64,000 bases of DNA, from the NCBI RefSeq assembly GCF_002846335.1, contig NZ_PJMQ01000001.1, forward strand, positions 3,906,001 through 3,970,000, written 5' to 3'. Source of the DNA: Janthinobacterium sp. 61. GTDB lineage: Bacteria > Pseudomonadota > Gammaproteobacteria > Burkholderiales > Burkholderiaceae_D. Shown here in pieces: positions 27,853 through 40,090 of this stretch. The number at the start of each line of letters is the position of its first letter. Position 1 is the first letter of the stretch. Position numbers and translations under genes: made by a program. The notes beneath the pieces are model-generated. The model saw only the letters and a program-made list of their open reading frames with translations, had not been told where the DNA came from and did no database searches.

Positions 27853-28290
27853 TTAGAAAGGCTTGACCACGACCAGCACGACGACGGCCAGCAGCATCAC
27901 CACCGGCACTTCATTAAACCAGCGGAACCAGGTGTGGCTGCGCTTGTTGATACCTTTTTCAAACTTGCGCAGGATGGAACCGCAGGCGTGGTGGTAGCCA
28001 AGCAGCAGCACCACGAACGTCAGCTTGGCGTGCATCCAGCCCGGTATCTTCACGCGGCCTTCACCCCCACCGTACAGCATCCACATCAACGCCAGCCCCA
28101 GGACCATCGCCGGCAGCGCCAGCAGAGACATGAAACGATACAGCTTGCGCGCCATCAGCAACAGTCGCTCGGTGGCCACCGTTTCCGTCTCCATCGCCAG
28201 GTTCACGAAAATACGCGGCAAATAAAACAGGCCGGCAAACCAGGACATGACGAAGATGATGTGAAAGGCTTTGGTCCAGAGAAAGAGCAT
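27853..28290 (-). CDS. hemJ: Protoporphyrinogen IX oxidase HemJ (CopD/UPF0093 family)
   Basis: This 145-residue inner-membrane protein has four predicted helices. The N-terminus LWTKAFHIIFVMSWFAGLFYLPRIFV contains the conserved His10 and Arg26 of HemJ, and residues 81-106 (VKIPGWMHAKLTFVVLLLGYHHACG) carry the second conserved Lys/His region. HemJ oxidises protoporphyrinogen IX to protoporphyrin IX in haem synthesis in organisms lacking HemG/HemY. It follows proA after a 69-bp gap and precedes the isomerase gene by 10 bp. Confidence 0.9.
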   Translation of the reverse strand: MLFLWTKAFHIIFVMSWFAGLFYLPRIFVNLAMETETVATERLLLMARKLYRFMSLLALPAMVLGLALMWMLYGGGEGRVKIPGWMHAKLTFVVLLLGYHHACGSILRKFEKGINKRSHTWFRWFNEVPVVMLLAVVVLVVVKPF

Positions 28291-28359
28291 GGGGTTCCCA
28301 GTGTCGAGGTGGAGAAAAATGAGAGCACGGGCCGCCTTGTGGGCAACCCGCGAAAGAGG

Positions 28360-29643
28360 CTATTTACGGACTTCGCCGTGGCCAAATACCACGTACTTGA
28401 GCGATGTAAGTCCTTCCAGTCCCACCGGGCCACGCGCGTGCAGCTTGTCGTTCGAGATACCTATCTCGGCGCCCAGTCCATATTCAAAACCATCGGCAAA
28501 ACGCGTCGATGCGTTCACCATCACCGAGGCGGAATCGACTTCGCGCAGGAAGCGCAGCGCATCGCTGTAATCTTCCGTAATGATGGACTCGGTGTGCTTC
28601 GATGAATACTGGTTGATGTGGTCCATCGCTTCGTCGATGCCGTCGACTACCTTTACCGACAAGATCGCCGCCAGGTATTCGGTGCGCCAGTCTTCTTCGG
28701 TGGCGGGCACCAGGTGCGGATAGGAAGCGGCGGCCAGGATCGCATGGCTTTCAGGATCGGCACGCAGTTCCACCTGCTTGGTCAGGTACAGTTCGGCCAG
28801 CTGCGGCAGCACGGTAGCGGCAACGGCGCGCGACACCAGCAGGGTTTCCATGGTGTTGCAGGTGCCGTAGCGGTGACACTTCGCATTGAAGCCGATATCG
28901 ATCGCTTTCCTGATGTCGGCCTTGGCGTCGATATAGACGTGGCAGATGCCATCGAGGTGCTTGATCATCGGCACGGTAGCCTCTTCCATCAGGCGCGCGA
29001 TCAATCCCTTGCCGCCGCGCGGCACGATGACGTCCACGTATTGCGGCATGGTGATGAGGGCACCGACGGCGGCGCGGTCGGTGGTGTCGATCACTTGCAC
29101 GGCATCGGCCGGGAGACCTGCTCCCAGCAGGCCCTCTGCCACCAACTTGGCCAGCGCGCGATTACAATGAATGGCTTCCGAACCACCGCGCAAAATCGTC
29201 GCGTTGCCGCTCTTGATGCACAGGCCGGCGGCGTCCACCGTCACGTTCGGGCGCGCTTCATAGATGATGCCGATGACGCCCAGCGGCACGCGCATCTGCC
29301 CCACCTGGATGCCTGTCGGACGGAATTTCATGTTCGAGATCTCGCCGATCGGGTCGGCCAGCGCGACGATTTGCGTCAAGCCTTCGACCATGGTGGCAAT
29401 GGCGGCGTCGGACAGGGTCAGACGGTCAAGCATGGCCGGCGCCAGGCCGGCGGCTGCAGCCGCATCGAGGTCGCGCTGATTGGCAGCGCGCAGCAGGTCC
29501 GCGTCGCGCACGATGGCGGCGGCGATCAGGGTCAAGGCGCGGTTGCGCGTGGCGCTATCGGCACGCGCCATGGCGCGCGAAGCGACGCGCGCGCGCGTAC
29601 CCACGTCCTGCATATATTCTGTGATGTCCATGCTCGTATCCAT
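28360..29643 (-). CDS. proA: Glutamate-5-semialdehyde dehydrogenase
   Basis: ProA reduces gamma-glutamyl phosphate to glutamate-5-semialdehyde in proline synthesis. The product has 427 residues. It shows the ProA-specific [29 protein letters not shown] region near residue 140, the VPRGGKGLI segment and the catalytic cysteine in [12 protein letters not shown] near residue 260. The C-terminal [15 protein letters not shown] is typical. Either 29643 or the ATG at 29631 could be used. It follows holA by 11 bp, continuing the leuS-lptE-holA operon. Confidence 0.96.
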   Translation of the reverse strand: MDTSMDITEYMQDVGTRARVASRAMARADSATRNRALTLIAAAIVRDADLLRAANQRDLDAAAAAGLAPAMLDRLTLSDAAIATMVEGLTQIVALADPIGEISNMKFRPTGIQVGQMRVPLGVIGIIYEARPNVTVDAAGLCIKSGNATILRGGSEAIHCNRALAKLVAEGLLGAGLPADAVQVIDTTDRAAVGALITMPQYVDVIVPRGGKGLIARLMEEATVPMIKHLDGICHVYIDAKADIRKAIDIGFNAKCHRYGTCNTMETLLVSRAVAATVLPQLAELYLTKQVELRADPESHAILAAASYPHLVPATEEDWRTEYLAAILSVKVVDGIDEAMDHINQYSSKHTESIITEDYSDALRFLREVDSASVMVNASTRFADGFEYGLGAEIGISNDKLHARGPVGLEGLTSLKYVVFGHGEVRK

Positions 29644-29654
29644 AGTGTAAGAAC

Positions 29655-30671
29655 CTAACCTCGGGCGATCTTCAGGCCCAGCTGCAGCATGGCATCCCAG
29701 GCATCGCCTGCATATCCCTTGGCGCGCAAGCCCTTGATCATCTTGTCAACCTGCGCCGCCTGCTGCAGCGCCGCTTCCAGCACGGGCAGCGAAATGCGCC
29801 GCAGGGCCGGTTCCATCATCCGCTCGCGCGGTCCCCAGATGCGGTATTCCTTCAGCAGCGCGCCCAATGGGCGCCCTTGTGCCATCCCGGCCTTCAATTT
29901 TAACAGCGTGCGAATTTCCTCGGAGACGGCCCACAAGACCAGCGGCAGCGCCTCACCCTCGCCTTTCAAGCCTTCGAGCATGCGCACCAGGCGCGCCGGA
30001 TCGCCGGCCAGCATGGCTTCGGACAGCTTGAAGACATCGTAACGGGCCACGTTCAGCACCGCGTCCTGCACTTGCTCATACGTCAGCTTGCCCGCTGCAT
30101 GCAGCAAGCCCAGTTTCTGGATTTCCTGGTGTGCCGCCAGCAAATTGCCCTCCACCCGTTCGGCGATGAAGTCGATGCTGGCCCGTTCGGCACTTTGTCC
30201 CTGCGCGGCCAGGCGCTGGGATATCCACGCAGGCAACTGTGCCCGCTCCACATTCGGAATCTCGATATATACGGCCGCCTGCTGCAGGCTGGCGACCCAC
30301 GCCGCCTTCTGCGTGGCCCAGTCCAGCTTGGGCAAGGTGATCAGCGTCAGGTTGTCGGGGCTGAGGTTTTTCGCATAGCTTTGCAACGCCGCCCCGCCAT
30401 CCTTGCCCGGCTTGCCGGTAGGGATGCGCAGTTCGATCAGTTTCTTATCGCCAAACAGCGACAGCTCCTGGTTTGCCGCCAGCAGTTCGCCCCACTTGAA
30501 GCTGCGCTCCACCGTCAGCACGTCGCGTTCGGAATAACCCTGCGCGCGCGCTGCGCGGCGGATCTTGTCGGCCGCTTCCAGCGCCAGCAAGTGCTCGTCG
30601 CTGGTGATCACATATAGCTGCGCCAGCGGCTTGGCCACATGCCCGTCGAGCGCGTCTATCCGCAATTGCAT
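29655..30671 (-). CDS. holA: DNA polymerase III delta subunit
   Basis: The delta subunit opens the beta sliding clamp in the clamp-loader complex. The product has 338 residues, typical of the family. The N-terminus ([23 protein letters not shown]) corresponds to the pseudo-ATPase domain, the middle carries [17 protein letters not shown], and the C-terminal collar domain includes [19 protein letters not shown]. The position directly after lptE (10 bp) in the leuS-lptE-holA order is conserved in proteobacteria and supports the call. Confidence 0.94.
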   Translation of the reverse strand: MQLRIDALDGHVAKPLAQLYVITSDEHLLALEAADKIRRAARAQGYSERDVLTVERSFKWGELLAANQELSLFGDKKLIELRIPTGKPGKDGGAALQSYAKNLSPDNLTLITLPKLDWATQKAAWVASLQQAAVYIEIPNVERAQLPAWISQRLAAQGQSAERASIDFIAERVEGNLLAAHQEIQKLGLLHAAGKLTYEQVQDAVLNVARYDVFKLSEAMLAGDPARLVRMLEGLKGEGEALPLVLWAVSEEIRTLLKLKAGMAQGRPLGALLKEYRIWGPRERMMEPALRRISLPVLEAALQQAAQVDKMIKGLRAKGYAGDAWDAMLQLGLKIARG

Positions 30672-30681
30672 GGCGTCCCCG

Positions 30682-31281
30682 TTACTGCTGCGGGGCTGCC
30701 GGCGCGACCGGAGTCACAGGCGCCACTGGCGCCACCGACATGGCCGGCAGCACCGGCTTGATGGCGGCCAGGCGGCGCATGATCTGCTGGACCAGGTCGT
30801 TGCGCATGTCGCGGTACAGCGCCGCCTCCTCGGTTTCCTTGGCCAGTACCTGCGACTCGTCGAAGGTGATCGGACGCACCAGGCTGATGGTCGTCGGTGC
30901 CAGCAACTGGTTGCCCGCCTTGTCCACGACGCGGAAATTGATCGAATAGCCAAGTTGATACTCTTGTACGCGGCCATTTTTGTTCAGCGACAAAATGGTC
31001 TTGGTACGATTCCTCTCCGGGTCGGTGAGCACTTCAAGGACAGCGTCGGCGCCATCCTTGGTGTCGACCACCTCCGTGCTGCCAATGGCGCGGATATAGC
31101 GCTTCAGGCCGATCGCCAGCGGCGATGTCTCGGGCAAGCCGATGTACATCGTCGCGAACGGCAGCATGAAACTGCCGTTCGAACCGCGCAAATGAAAGCC
31201 GCAGGCCGACAGCAGGACGGTCAGGCCCAACGCCAGCACGGCGCGGCGGCCCAACAGCGATACTTGAGAGGAGGTCGTCAT
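30682..31281 (-). CDS. lptE: LPS-assembly lipoprotein LptE
   Basis: LptE plugs the LptD barrel at the outer membrane and helps insert lipopolysaccharide. The product has 199 residues. The start at 31281 gives a lipoprotein signal ending LLSACGFHLRG (Cys27), where CGFHLRG is the characteristic LptE N-terminus; an upstream in-frame ATG would destroy this signal. The mature part holds a short beta-sheet region, and the C-terminal 20 residues are an unusual Ala/Pro/Val-rich tail (VAPVAPVTPVAP). It starts 2 bp after the leuS stop. Its partner lptD is cut at the right window edge. Confidence 0.93.
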   Translation of the reverse strand: MTTSSQVSLLGRRAVLALGLTVLLSACGFHLRGSNGSFMLPFATMYIGLPETSPLAIGLKRYIRAIGSTEVVDTKDGADAVLEVLTDPERNRTKTILSLNKNGRVQEYQLGYSINFRVVDKAGNQLLAPTTISLVRPITFDESQVLAKETEEAALYRDMRNDLVQQIMRRLAAIKPVLPAMSVAPVAPVTPVAPAAPQQ

Positions 31282-31283
31282 GA

Positions 31284-33961
<2,678 letters not shown>

Positions 33962-34092
33962 CTGGTTGTCGCCACCTGATAGCGCGGCACGCTGGCGGCC
34001 CGGGCCGGCAAATTTTGGCAGGCGCACGATTACGCTATGTCATATGCAAAAATATATATGCAACAATCTTATTCTTTACTTCAAGTCTTGCC

Positions 34093-34857
34093 ATGATCGT
34101 CTACCAGGAATATATGCCCATTCCCGCCCTGCGGCCCTGGCTGGACTGTGTCTGGACGTGCCGCGTGCAGACGGACGCGACGCCCCTGACACACCAGGTC
34201 CTGCCGGACAATTGCATCGACATCCTGTGCCAGGACCAGCAGGATGCCAGCTTTGCCGTGGGCATGATGACGGCGCCGATTGCCGTTGTCAGCCACGGTC
34301 TCGTGCAAACGGTGGCGGCCCGCTTCAAGCCGGGCGCGGCGGCACGCTTCTTCCAGCTGCCCTTGTGCGAACTGAGCGATGGCCGCACGGGGCTGCAGCA
34401 GTTGTGGGGCCGCGAGCTGGCGGCGCGCCTGGCTGACGCGCTGTGGAGCGAGCCCTTGTCCAACGCGCAAAGAGTTTCTGTTTTACAAGATTATCTGCTG
34501 CTGCGCCTGCACACAGCGCCGCCACGACGCCAGGCCACTGCAGCCGGGCATGCCATCGCGGCCATCGAGGCGGCATCCGGCCAGGTACGCGTGGAGGGAC
34601 TGGCCGCACAGTTGGGCGTGTCGCGCCAGCACCTGGCGCTGCAATTTCGCCAGCACGTCGGCATCAGCCCGAAATTGTTTGCCCGTATCTGCCGTTTTCG
34701 CGCCGCCAGCAAGGGGCTGACACACCTGGCGGGGCAGCCAGACTGGGCGCAAGTGGCCTTGCAATTCGGTTATTTCGACCAGTCGCACCTGATCCACGAT
34801 TTCCAGGATTTCGCCCACACTTCGCCCGAAGCCTGGCTGACGGGCCGACGCGCGTGA
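34093..34857 (+). CDS. AraC-family transcriptional regulator
   Basis: The product has 254 residues. The start at 34093 gives YQEYMPIPALRPWLDCVWTCRV, the usual beginning of the DUF6597/AraC group; a longer in-frame start at 34015 is unlikely. The C-terminal third (about 155-250) is the double helix-turn-helix with VEGLAAQLGVSRQHLALQFRQHVGISPKLFARICRFRAA and the end FGYFDQSHLIHDFQDFAHTSPEAW. The N-terminal half is a sensor domain with FKPGAAARFF. It likely controls the VOC gene 91 bp downstream. Two ATATGCAA repeats (34042 and 34056, 14 bp apart) lie before the start. Confidence 0.88.
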   Translation: MIVYQEYMPIPALRPWLDCVWTCRVQTDATPLTHQVLPDNCIDILCQDQQDASFAVGMMTAPIAVVSHGLVQTVAARFKPGAAARFFQLPLCELSDGRTGLQQLWGRELAARLADALWSEPLSNAQRVSVLQDYLLLRLHTAPPRRQATAAGHAIAAIEAASGQVRVEGLAAQLGVSRQHLALQFRQHVGISPKLFARICRFRAASKGLTHLAGQPDWAQVALQFGYFDQSHLIHDFQDFAHTSPEAWLTGRRA

Positions 34858-34948
34858 GCAGCTTCCATTTTTCCAATCGCGCGGCGCGCGCCGGTGGCAT
34901 GATGACGCCAGGTATTTCGCCGACTATGTCAACCAACAGGAGCAGAAC

Positions 34949-35314
34949 ATGATCAAGGGCTTGCGCACCGTCACCTATCCCGTCCCCGACCTGGACAAGG
35001 CCAAGGCCTGGTACAGCCAGGTATTTGGCACCACGCCGTATTTCGACCAGCCTTTTTATGTGGGTTTTGCCATCGGCGGCTTCGAGCTTGGGCTGCTGCC
35101 AGGCGGCGAGCCAGGCACGCAAGGCAGCGTGACCTACTGGGGCGTGGACGGCATCGAGCAAGAAGTCGAGCGCATTATCAAGCTGGGCGGCACCCTGCAC
35201 CATCCGATCACGGACGTGGGCGATGGCATCCGCACGGTGGAATTGCTCGACCCGTTTGGCAACCAGATTGGCCTCATCGACAATCCCCATTTCGACACTG
35301 GCAAAGTCGCTTAA
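34949..35314 (+). CDS. VOC-family (glyoxalase/bleomycin-resistance fold) protein
   Basis: The product has 121 residues and a good AGGAG site before the ATG at 34949. It is a single vicinal-oxygen-chelate module pair: VTYPVPDLDKAKAWYSQVFG, then GVDGIEQEVERIIKLGGTLHHPITDVGDGIRTVELLDPFGNQIGLID. Such proteins bind a divalent metal and act as lyases, dioxygenases or resistance proteins; the substrate cannot be told. It follows the AraC regulator in the same direction. Its stop codon overlaps the convergent LysR stop by four bases. Confidence 0.85.
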   Translation: MIKGLRTVTYPVPDLDKAKAWYSQVFGTTPYFDQPFYVGFAIGGFELGLLPGGEPGTQGSVTYWGVDGIEQEVERIIKLGGTLHHPITDVGDGIRTVELLDPFGNQIGLIDNPHFDTGKVA

Positions 35315-36216
35315 GCCGCTTCGCCCTGCAGCCATGCGCGGAATTGCTGCAAGGCCGTCTTTTCATGCGCCGTTTCGGGCGTGATCAGGTAATACGCCCG
35401 CTGGCCGCGTAGTGGGCGCTCGCATACGATGCGCAGTTCGCCACGCGCCAGTTCCGCTTCGACCAGCATGCGCGGCAGCAGGACTGCACCTTGCCCTTGC
35501 ACGGCCGCCATGGCCAGCATGGAAAACAGTTCGTAGCGGGCGCCATAGTGCACCCCATCGCGCCCCTCTCCCTCGACCTGCATGGCGTCAAACCACTGGC
35601 GCCAGGCGCCCGGACGCGTACTTTGTTGCAACAAGGTCAGTTCCAGCAAGTCCTGCGGCTGCCAATGGCTGCGCGCCGCCAGCAGACGGGGACTGGCGAC
35701 GGGCACGATTTCTTCATGCATGAGCAAGGTGGCGCGCGTGCCAGGCCAGCGTGCCAGCTGCTCTGGCGTGCCCGCGTACAGGGCGCCGTCGTATTCCGTA
35801 TCGGCAAACATGAACGGTTTCGTATAGGCATCGATATGCACGACGATGTCGGGATGCTGTCCCGCCAGCGAGGACAGCCGTGGCATCAGCCAGCGTGTGG
35901 CAAAGGTGGGCACGGAAGCGAGCTGCAAGGCGCCGCCACCGCCCTGGCGCGCCATGGTATCGAGCGTGTCGCGCTCCAGACCATCGAGGCGCGCCGCGAT
36001 CTGGCGCGCATACGCGGCGCCGGCGCTGGTCAGCAGTACGCCATGGCGCGTGCGCTGGAACAGTTGCACACCGAGAAAACTTTCCAAGGACGATATCTGC
36101 CGCGACACGGCGCTTTGCGTCAGCGACAGTTCGCGTGCCGCGTGCGTGTAGCTCTGGTGGCGGGCAGCGGCCTCGAAACAATGTAAAGCTTGCAGCATCG
36201 GAATTTTGCGTGACAT
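35311..36216 (-). CDS. gcdR: LysR-family regulator of the glutarate genes (GcdR-like)
   Basis: The product has 301 residues. The start at 36216 ([20 protein letters not shown]) gives the standard LysR N-terminus; the in-frame extension to 36351 would run over the operator. The winged helix-turn-helix (residues 5-65) carries [23 protein letters not shown]. The effector domain covers about 95-295. It is divergent from the glutaryl-CoA dehydrogenase gene across 159 bp containing a perfect dyad (36255-36277), the arrangement known for gcdR-gcdHG. The name rests on this context. Confidence 0.82.
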   Translation of the reverse strand: MSRKIPMLQALHCFEAAARHQSYTHAARELSLTQSAVSRQISSLESFLGVQLFQRTRHGVLLTSAGAAYARQIAARLDGLERDTLDTMARQGGGGALQLASVPTFATRWLMPRLSSLAGQHPDIVVHIDAYTKPFMFADTEYDGALYAGTPEQLARWPGTRATLLMHEEIVPVASPRLLAARSHWQPQDLLELTLLQQSTRPGAWRQWFDAMQVEGEGRDGVHYGARYELFSMLAMAAVQGQGAVLLPRMLVEAELARGELRIVCERPLRGQRAYYLITPETAHEKTALQQFRAWLQGEAA

Positions 36217-36254
36217 GGGGCTTCCTGGCCGGTGAAAGATACCAGTATGCCGCA

Positions 36255-36277
36255 AGATATGCATAACAAGCATATCT
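36255..36277. promoter_or_regulatory. Candidate LysR operator between gcdR and gcdH
   Basis: AGATATGC-ataacaa-GCATATCT is a perfect 8-bp inverted repeat with a 7-bp spacer and contains the LysR T-N11-A pattern. It is 39 bp upstream of the gcdR start and 99 bp upstream of gcdH, as expected for the recognition site of an autoregulated LysR protein. Confidence 0.7.
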
Positions 36278-36375
36278 GGGTGCAAAAAAATCGTTTGCGC
36301 AAGGCTAGGCAAGAACCTACCATGAGCCATATTCAATCTTGCGCCGATCACCGGCGCTCACCTGCGAGGCCTGTG

Positions 36376-37554
36376 ATGAGCAAAACCGTATTCGACTGGA
36401 ATTCCCCCCTGCTGCTGGAAGAACAACTGACGGGCGACGAACGCGCCGTGCTGGAAGCGGCCCGCGACTATTGCCAGGGCAGCCTGGTGCCGCGCGTGCT
36501 CGAATCGTTCCGCCATGGCCGCACGGATGCCGCCATCTTCCGCGAAATGGGCGAACTGGGCTTGCTGGGCACGACGATACCCGAAGAATACGGCGGCGCC
36601 GGCCTGAACTACGTCTGCTACGGCCTGGCCGCGCGCGAAGTCGAGCGCGTCGATTCGGGCTACCGCTCGATGATGAGCGTGCAATCGTCGCTGGTGATGG
36701 TGCCAATCAATGCCTTCGGCAACGAAGAAACGAAACAGAAATACCTGCCGAAACTGGCAACGGGCGAATTCATCGGCTGCTTCGGCTTGACAGAACCGAA
36801 CCACGGCTCCGATCCTGGCAGCATGGTCACGCGCGCGCGCAAAGTGCCGGGTGGCTACAGCCTGTCCGGCGCCAAGATGTGGATCACCAACAGCCCCATC
36901 GCCGATGTGTTCGTCGTCTGGGCCAAGGACGATGAAGGCGCGATCCGCGGTTTCGTGCTGGAAAAAGGCTGGAAAGGCCTGTCGGCGCCGGAAATCCATG
37001 GCAAGGTCGGCTTGCGCACCAGCATCACCGGTGAAATCGTCATGGATGAAGTATTTTGCCCGGAAGAAAATGCCTTCCCCGACGTGCGCGGCTTGAAAGG
37101 CCCGTTCACATGCCTGAACAGCGCCCGCTACGGCATCGCCTGGGGCGCACTGGGCGCGGCCGAAGACTGCTACCTGAAAGCGCGCCAATACACGATGGAC
37201 CGCCAGCAATTCGGCCGCCCTCTTGCTGCGAATCAATTGGTGCAAAAGAAACTGGCGGATATGCTGACGGAAATCACCATGGGCTTGCAGGGCTGCTTGC
37301 GCCTGGGCCGCATGAAGGATGAGGGTTCGGCCGCAGTGGAAATCACGTCTATCATGAAACGCAACAGCTGCGGCAAGGCGCTCGATATTGCCCGCATGGC
37401 GCGCGACATGATGGGCGGCAACGGCATTTCCGACGAGTTCGGCGTCATCCGCCACCTGGTCAACCTGGAAGTGGTCAACACCTATGAAGGTACGCACGAT
37501 GTGCACGCGCTGATCATCGGCCGCGCCATCACCGGCATCGCCGCCTTCAACTAA
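36376..37554 (+). CDS. gcdH: Glutaryl-CoA dehydrogenase
   Basis: GcdH oxidises and decarboxylates glutaryl-CoA to crotonyl-CoA using FAD, in lysine, tryptophan and glutarate breakdown. The product has 392 residues. The start at 36376 gives the family N-terminus [23 protein letters not shown]/substrate motifs [14 protein letters not shown] and [16 protein letters not shown] are those of glutaryl-CoA rather than straight-chain dehydrogenases. The catalytic base is E371 in [17 protein letters not shown]. The stop overlaps the CoA-transferase start by one base (TAATG), so the two enzymes are co-translated. Confidence 0.95.
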   Translation: MSKTVFDWNSPLLLEEQLTGDERAVLEAARDYCQGSLVPRVLESFRHGRTDAAIFREMGELGLLGTTIPEEYGGAGLNYVCYGLAAREVERVDSGYRSMMSVQSSLVMVPINAFGNEETKQKYLPKLATGEFIGCFGLTEPNHGSDPGSMVTRARKVPGGYSLSGAKMWITNSPIADVFVVWAKDDEGAIRGFVLEKGWKGLSAPEIHGKVGLRTSITGEIVMDEVFCPEENAFPDVRGLKGPFTCLNSARYGIAWGALGAAEDCYLKARQYTMDRQQFGRPLAANQLVQKKLADMLTEITMGLQGCLRLGRMKDEGSAAVEITSIMKRNSCGKALDIARMARDMMGGNGISDEFGVIRHLVNLEVVNTYEGTHDVHALIIGRAITGIAAFN

Positions 37555-38813
37555 TGGACGCCTTGGCTTCCACCCTCGCCTCCACCTTGCGGCCCGCGCC
37601 GCTGACCGGTTTGCGCGTGCTGGACCTGTCGCGCGTGCTGGCCGGCCCGTGGGCCGGGCAATTGCTGGCAGACCTGGGCGCCGACGTGGTCAAGGTTGAA
37701 CAGCCGGGCCGCGGCGACGACACGCGCTCGTGGGGACCGCCCTACCTGAAAGATGAAGACGGACGCGATACGGCCGAGGCCGCCTACTTCCAGTGCGCCA
37801 ACCGTAACAAGCGCTCGCTGTGCATCGACCTGGCCGCCCCTGAAGGCCAGGCGCTGGTGCGCCAGTTGGCAGCCGAAGCAGATGTCTTGCTGGAAAATTT
37901 CAAATTGGGTGGCTTGAAACAATATGGCCTCGATGCGGCCAGTTTGCTGGCACTCAACCCGCGCCTCGTGTACTGCTCCATCACGGGCTTTGGCCAGGAT
38001 GGACCATACGCGGCGCGCGCCGGCTATGACTTCCTGATCCAGGGTATGGGCGGCCTGATGAGCATCACGGGCGTGCCCGATGGCCAGCCTGGCGCCGGGC
38101 CGCAAAAAGTGGGCGTGGCGCAAACGGACATCATGACAGGCCTGTATGCCACCATCGCCGTGCAAGCGGCGCTGGCCGAACGCGAACGCTCGGGGCTGGG
38201 CCAGCATATCGACCTGGCCTTGCTGGACGTGCAAGTGGCGGCGCTGGGCAACCAGGCAGCCAATTACCTGTGCGGCGGCAAGGTACCCCAGCGCATGGGC
38301 AATGCGCATCCAAACATTGTTCCATATCAAGACTTTCCCACGGCCGATGGCGACATGATTTTGGCGATCGGCAACGACGGACAGTTTTCCCGCTTCTGCA
38401 CCGTCGCCGGCCACCCGGAATGGGCGCAGGACGAGCGTTTCATGACCAATCCGCAGCGCGTGGCGCACCGGGCGGTCTTGATCCCCTTGATGCGCCAGAC
38501 CACCGTGATGCGTACGACGGCCGAGTGGATCAGCGCCTTCGAGGCGCAAGCCGTGCCGTGCGGTCCCGTCAACCGCATCGACCAGGTCTTTGCTGACCCG
38601 CAAGTGCTTGCGCGTGGCTTGAAAGTGGAGATGCCGCATCCGACGGCGGGCACGGTGGCGCTGGTGGCCAACCCCGTGCGCCTGTCCGCCTCCCCGGTGC
38701 AGTACCGCTTGCCGCCGCCGTTGCTGGGGCAGCATACGCAGGAGGTATTGCAACAGTGGCTGGGATTGGAGAGTGCGGAGATTGACGGCTTGCGCGAGCG
38801 CAAGGTGGTGTAA
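37554..38813 (+). CDS. gcdG: CaiB/BaiF CoA-transferase, probable glutarate CoA-transferase
   Basis: The product has 419 residues and the class III CoA-transferase fold. The N-terminal VLDLSRVLAGPWAGQLLADLG and VVKVEQPGRGDDTR bind CoA, and the catalytic aspartate is D192 in VGVAQTDIMTGLY. Coupling to gcdH indicates that it activates glutarate by transfer of CoA from succinyl-CoA, as in the human SUGCT and bacterial GcdG proteins. The alternative is another dicarboxylate. It is the last gene of the operon; a 90-bp double-hairpin repeat begins 16 bp after its stop. Confidence 0.88.
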   Translation: MDALASTLASTLRPAPLTGLRVLDLSRVLAGPWAGQLLADLGADVVKVEQPGRGDDTRSWGPPYLKDEDGRDTAEAAYFQCANRNKRSLCIDLAAPEGQALVRQLAAEADVLLENFKLGGLKQYGLDAASLLALNPRLVYCSITGFGQDGPYAARAGYDFLIQGMGGLMSITGVPDGQPGAGPQKVGVAQTDIMTGLYATIAVQAALAERERSGLGQHIDLALLDVQVAALGNQAANYLCGGKVPQRMGNAHPNIVPYQDFPTADGDMILAIGNDGQFSRFCTVAGHPEWAQDERFMTNPQRVAHRAVLIPLMRQTTVMRTTAEWISAFEAQAVPCGPVNRIDQVFADPQVLARGLKVEMPHPTAGTVALVANPVRLSASPVQYRLPPPLLGQHTQEVLQQWLGLESAEIDGLRERKVV

Positions 38814-38829
38814 ATGTTGGTCGTCTGGA

Positions 38830-38919
38830 CGTAGGTCGGATTAGCGCTTGCGCGCAATCCGACTTGCACAGCCAACAATGTTGTCGGATTACGGCCCGCA
38901 GGGCCTAATCCGACCTACG
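38830..38919. repeat. 90-bp element with 15-bp perfect terminal inverted repeats
   Basis: CGTAGGTCGGATTAG (38830-38844) and CTAATCCGACCTACG (38905-38919) are perfect complements. Inside, each end also folds alone: GTCGGATT-AGCGC with GCGC-AATCCGAC on the left, and GTCGGATTA with TAATCCGAC around GGCC/GGCC on the right, linked by CAACAATGTTG. The GTAGGTCGGATTAG-type palindrome is a recurring intergenic motif in proteobacteria. It lies between the convergent gcdG and barstar genes and may double as their terminator. Confidence 0.8.
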
Positions 38920-38926
38920 ATTCTAT

Positions 38927-39253
38927 TCACTTGAGTACCAGTTTCAGCGCCGGCTTCTCGCCATAGTCTTCATAGCGCTCGTTGATGCCGGCGATGCAAA
39001 ACGTGATTTCTTCCAGCAAGTCCGGCGCCTGCGCCTTCATTGCCTCCGCGTCTTGCACGACAATTTCCAGCACCTCGTTTGGCTTCAGGCGGAACTGCGT
39101 CATGTTTTCGTCGTCGCGCAGATAGCTGAGGCAATCGACCCAGGCATCCATGTTGTTGCCGTAGAACGCGGGGAAACCGAACGCTGGCACGCATTGCGCG
39201 TGAAAGCTCGCTTCGTCGGAGATGTCTTTTCCATTCAGGATGGCAGTGGCCAT
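38927..39253 (-). CDS. Barstar-family protein (orphan ribonuclease inhibitor-like)
   Basis: The product has 108 residues and starts at 39253, 8 bp after the dapB stop. The barstar signature is visible: ATAILNGKDISDEASFH at the start and FPAFYGNNMDAWVDCLSYL in the middle, where the family has YGxNxDALxDCL. Barstar folds inhibit barnase-type ribonucleases, but no barnase gene is next to it. The tail (EITFCIAGINERYEDYG) is also found in chromosomal barstar-like proteins. It is last in bamE-dapB-barstar; its target is unknown. Confidence 0.85.
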   Translation of the reverse strand: MATAILNGKDISDEASFHAQCVPAFGFPAFYGNNMDAWVDCLSYLRDDENMTQFRLKPNEVLEIVVQDAEAMKAQAPDLLEEITFCIAGINERYEDYGEKPALKLVLK

Positions 39254-39261
39254 GGTCTTCC

Positions 39262-40071
39262 TCAGTTCTTCAGCGACAGCACATCCTGCATGTCGAACAG
39301 GCCGGTCGGCTTGTCGGCCAGGAAACGCGCGGCGCGCAGGGCGCCGTGGGCGTAGGTGACGCGACTGCTCGACTTGTGGCTGATCTCGATGCGCTCGCCG
39401 ATGCCGGCAAACAGCACCGTATGGTCGCCCACGATATCGCCGCCGCGGATGGTGGCAAAACCGATGGTCGACGGGTCGCGTTCGCCCGTCACGCCTTCGC
39501 GGCCGTACACGGCGCATTCCTTCAAGTCGCGCCCCAGGGCGCCGGCCACTACTTCACCCATTTGCAGGGCCGTGCCCGAAGGCGCATCGACCTTGAAGCG
39601 GTGATGTGCTTCGATGATTTCAATGTCGTAGCCTTCGGACAGGCTTTTCGCCGCCAGTTCCAGCAACTTCATGGTGACATTCACGCCCACGCTCATGTTT
39701 GGCGCGAACATGATGGCCGTCTTTTCGGCAGCGGCGGCAATCGCCGCCTTGCCCGCATCATCAAAACCGGTAGTGCCGATGATCATCTTGATGCCGTGCT
39801 CGGCGCAATACGCCAGATGCTGCAAAGTGCCTTCGGGACGCGTAAAGTCGATCAGGTAATCGGCGCCGGCCAGGCCGGCGTCCAGGCTTGACTCGATCAG
39901 CACGCCGGCAGGCTTGCCCAGGAAGGCGGCGGCGTCCTGGCCCACGGATGGCGAGCCAACGCGGTCGAGCGCGCCAGCGAGCACAGCGTCGGGGGCATTG
40001 CTGACGGCCTCGATCAGGATATGGCCCATGCGGCCACTGGCGCCAGCGATGGCGATTTTCAGTTCAGTCAT
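39262..40071 (-). CDS. dapB: 4-hydroxy-tetrahydrodipicolinate reductase
   Basis: DapB reduces 4-hydroxy-tetrahydrodipicolinate with NAD(P)H in the diaminopimelate/lysine pathway. The product has 269 residues. The Rossmann loop is [12 protein letters not shown] at residues 8-19. The catalytic and substrate site is [20 protein letters not shown] near residue 160, matching the family HH..K..APSGTA motif. It lies 19 bp after bamE and 8 bp before the barstar-like gene, all leftward, so they likely form one transcript. Confidence 0.96.
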   Translation of the reverse strand: MTELKIAIAGASGRMGHILIEAVSNAPDAVLAGALDRVGSPSVGQDAAAFLGKPAGVLIESSLDAGLAGADYLIDFTRPEGTLQHLAYCAEHGIKMIIGTTGFDDAGKAAIAAAAEKTAIMFAPNMSVGVNVTMKLLELAAKSLSEGYDIEIIEAHHRFKVDAPSGTALQMGEVVAGALGRDLKECAVYGREGVTGERDPSTIGFATIRGGDIVGDHTVLFAGIGERIEISHKSSSRVTYAHGALRAARFLADKPTGLFDMQDVLSLKN

Positions 40072-40090
40072 TTTATTCTCTTACAGCAAC

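Noticed and set aside
34042..34063. ATATGCAA direct repeat (14-bp spacing) upstream of the AraC gene
   Set aside because: The region is AT-rich and the repeat is short. Not listed as an operator, though it could be one.
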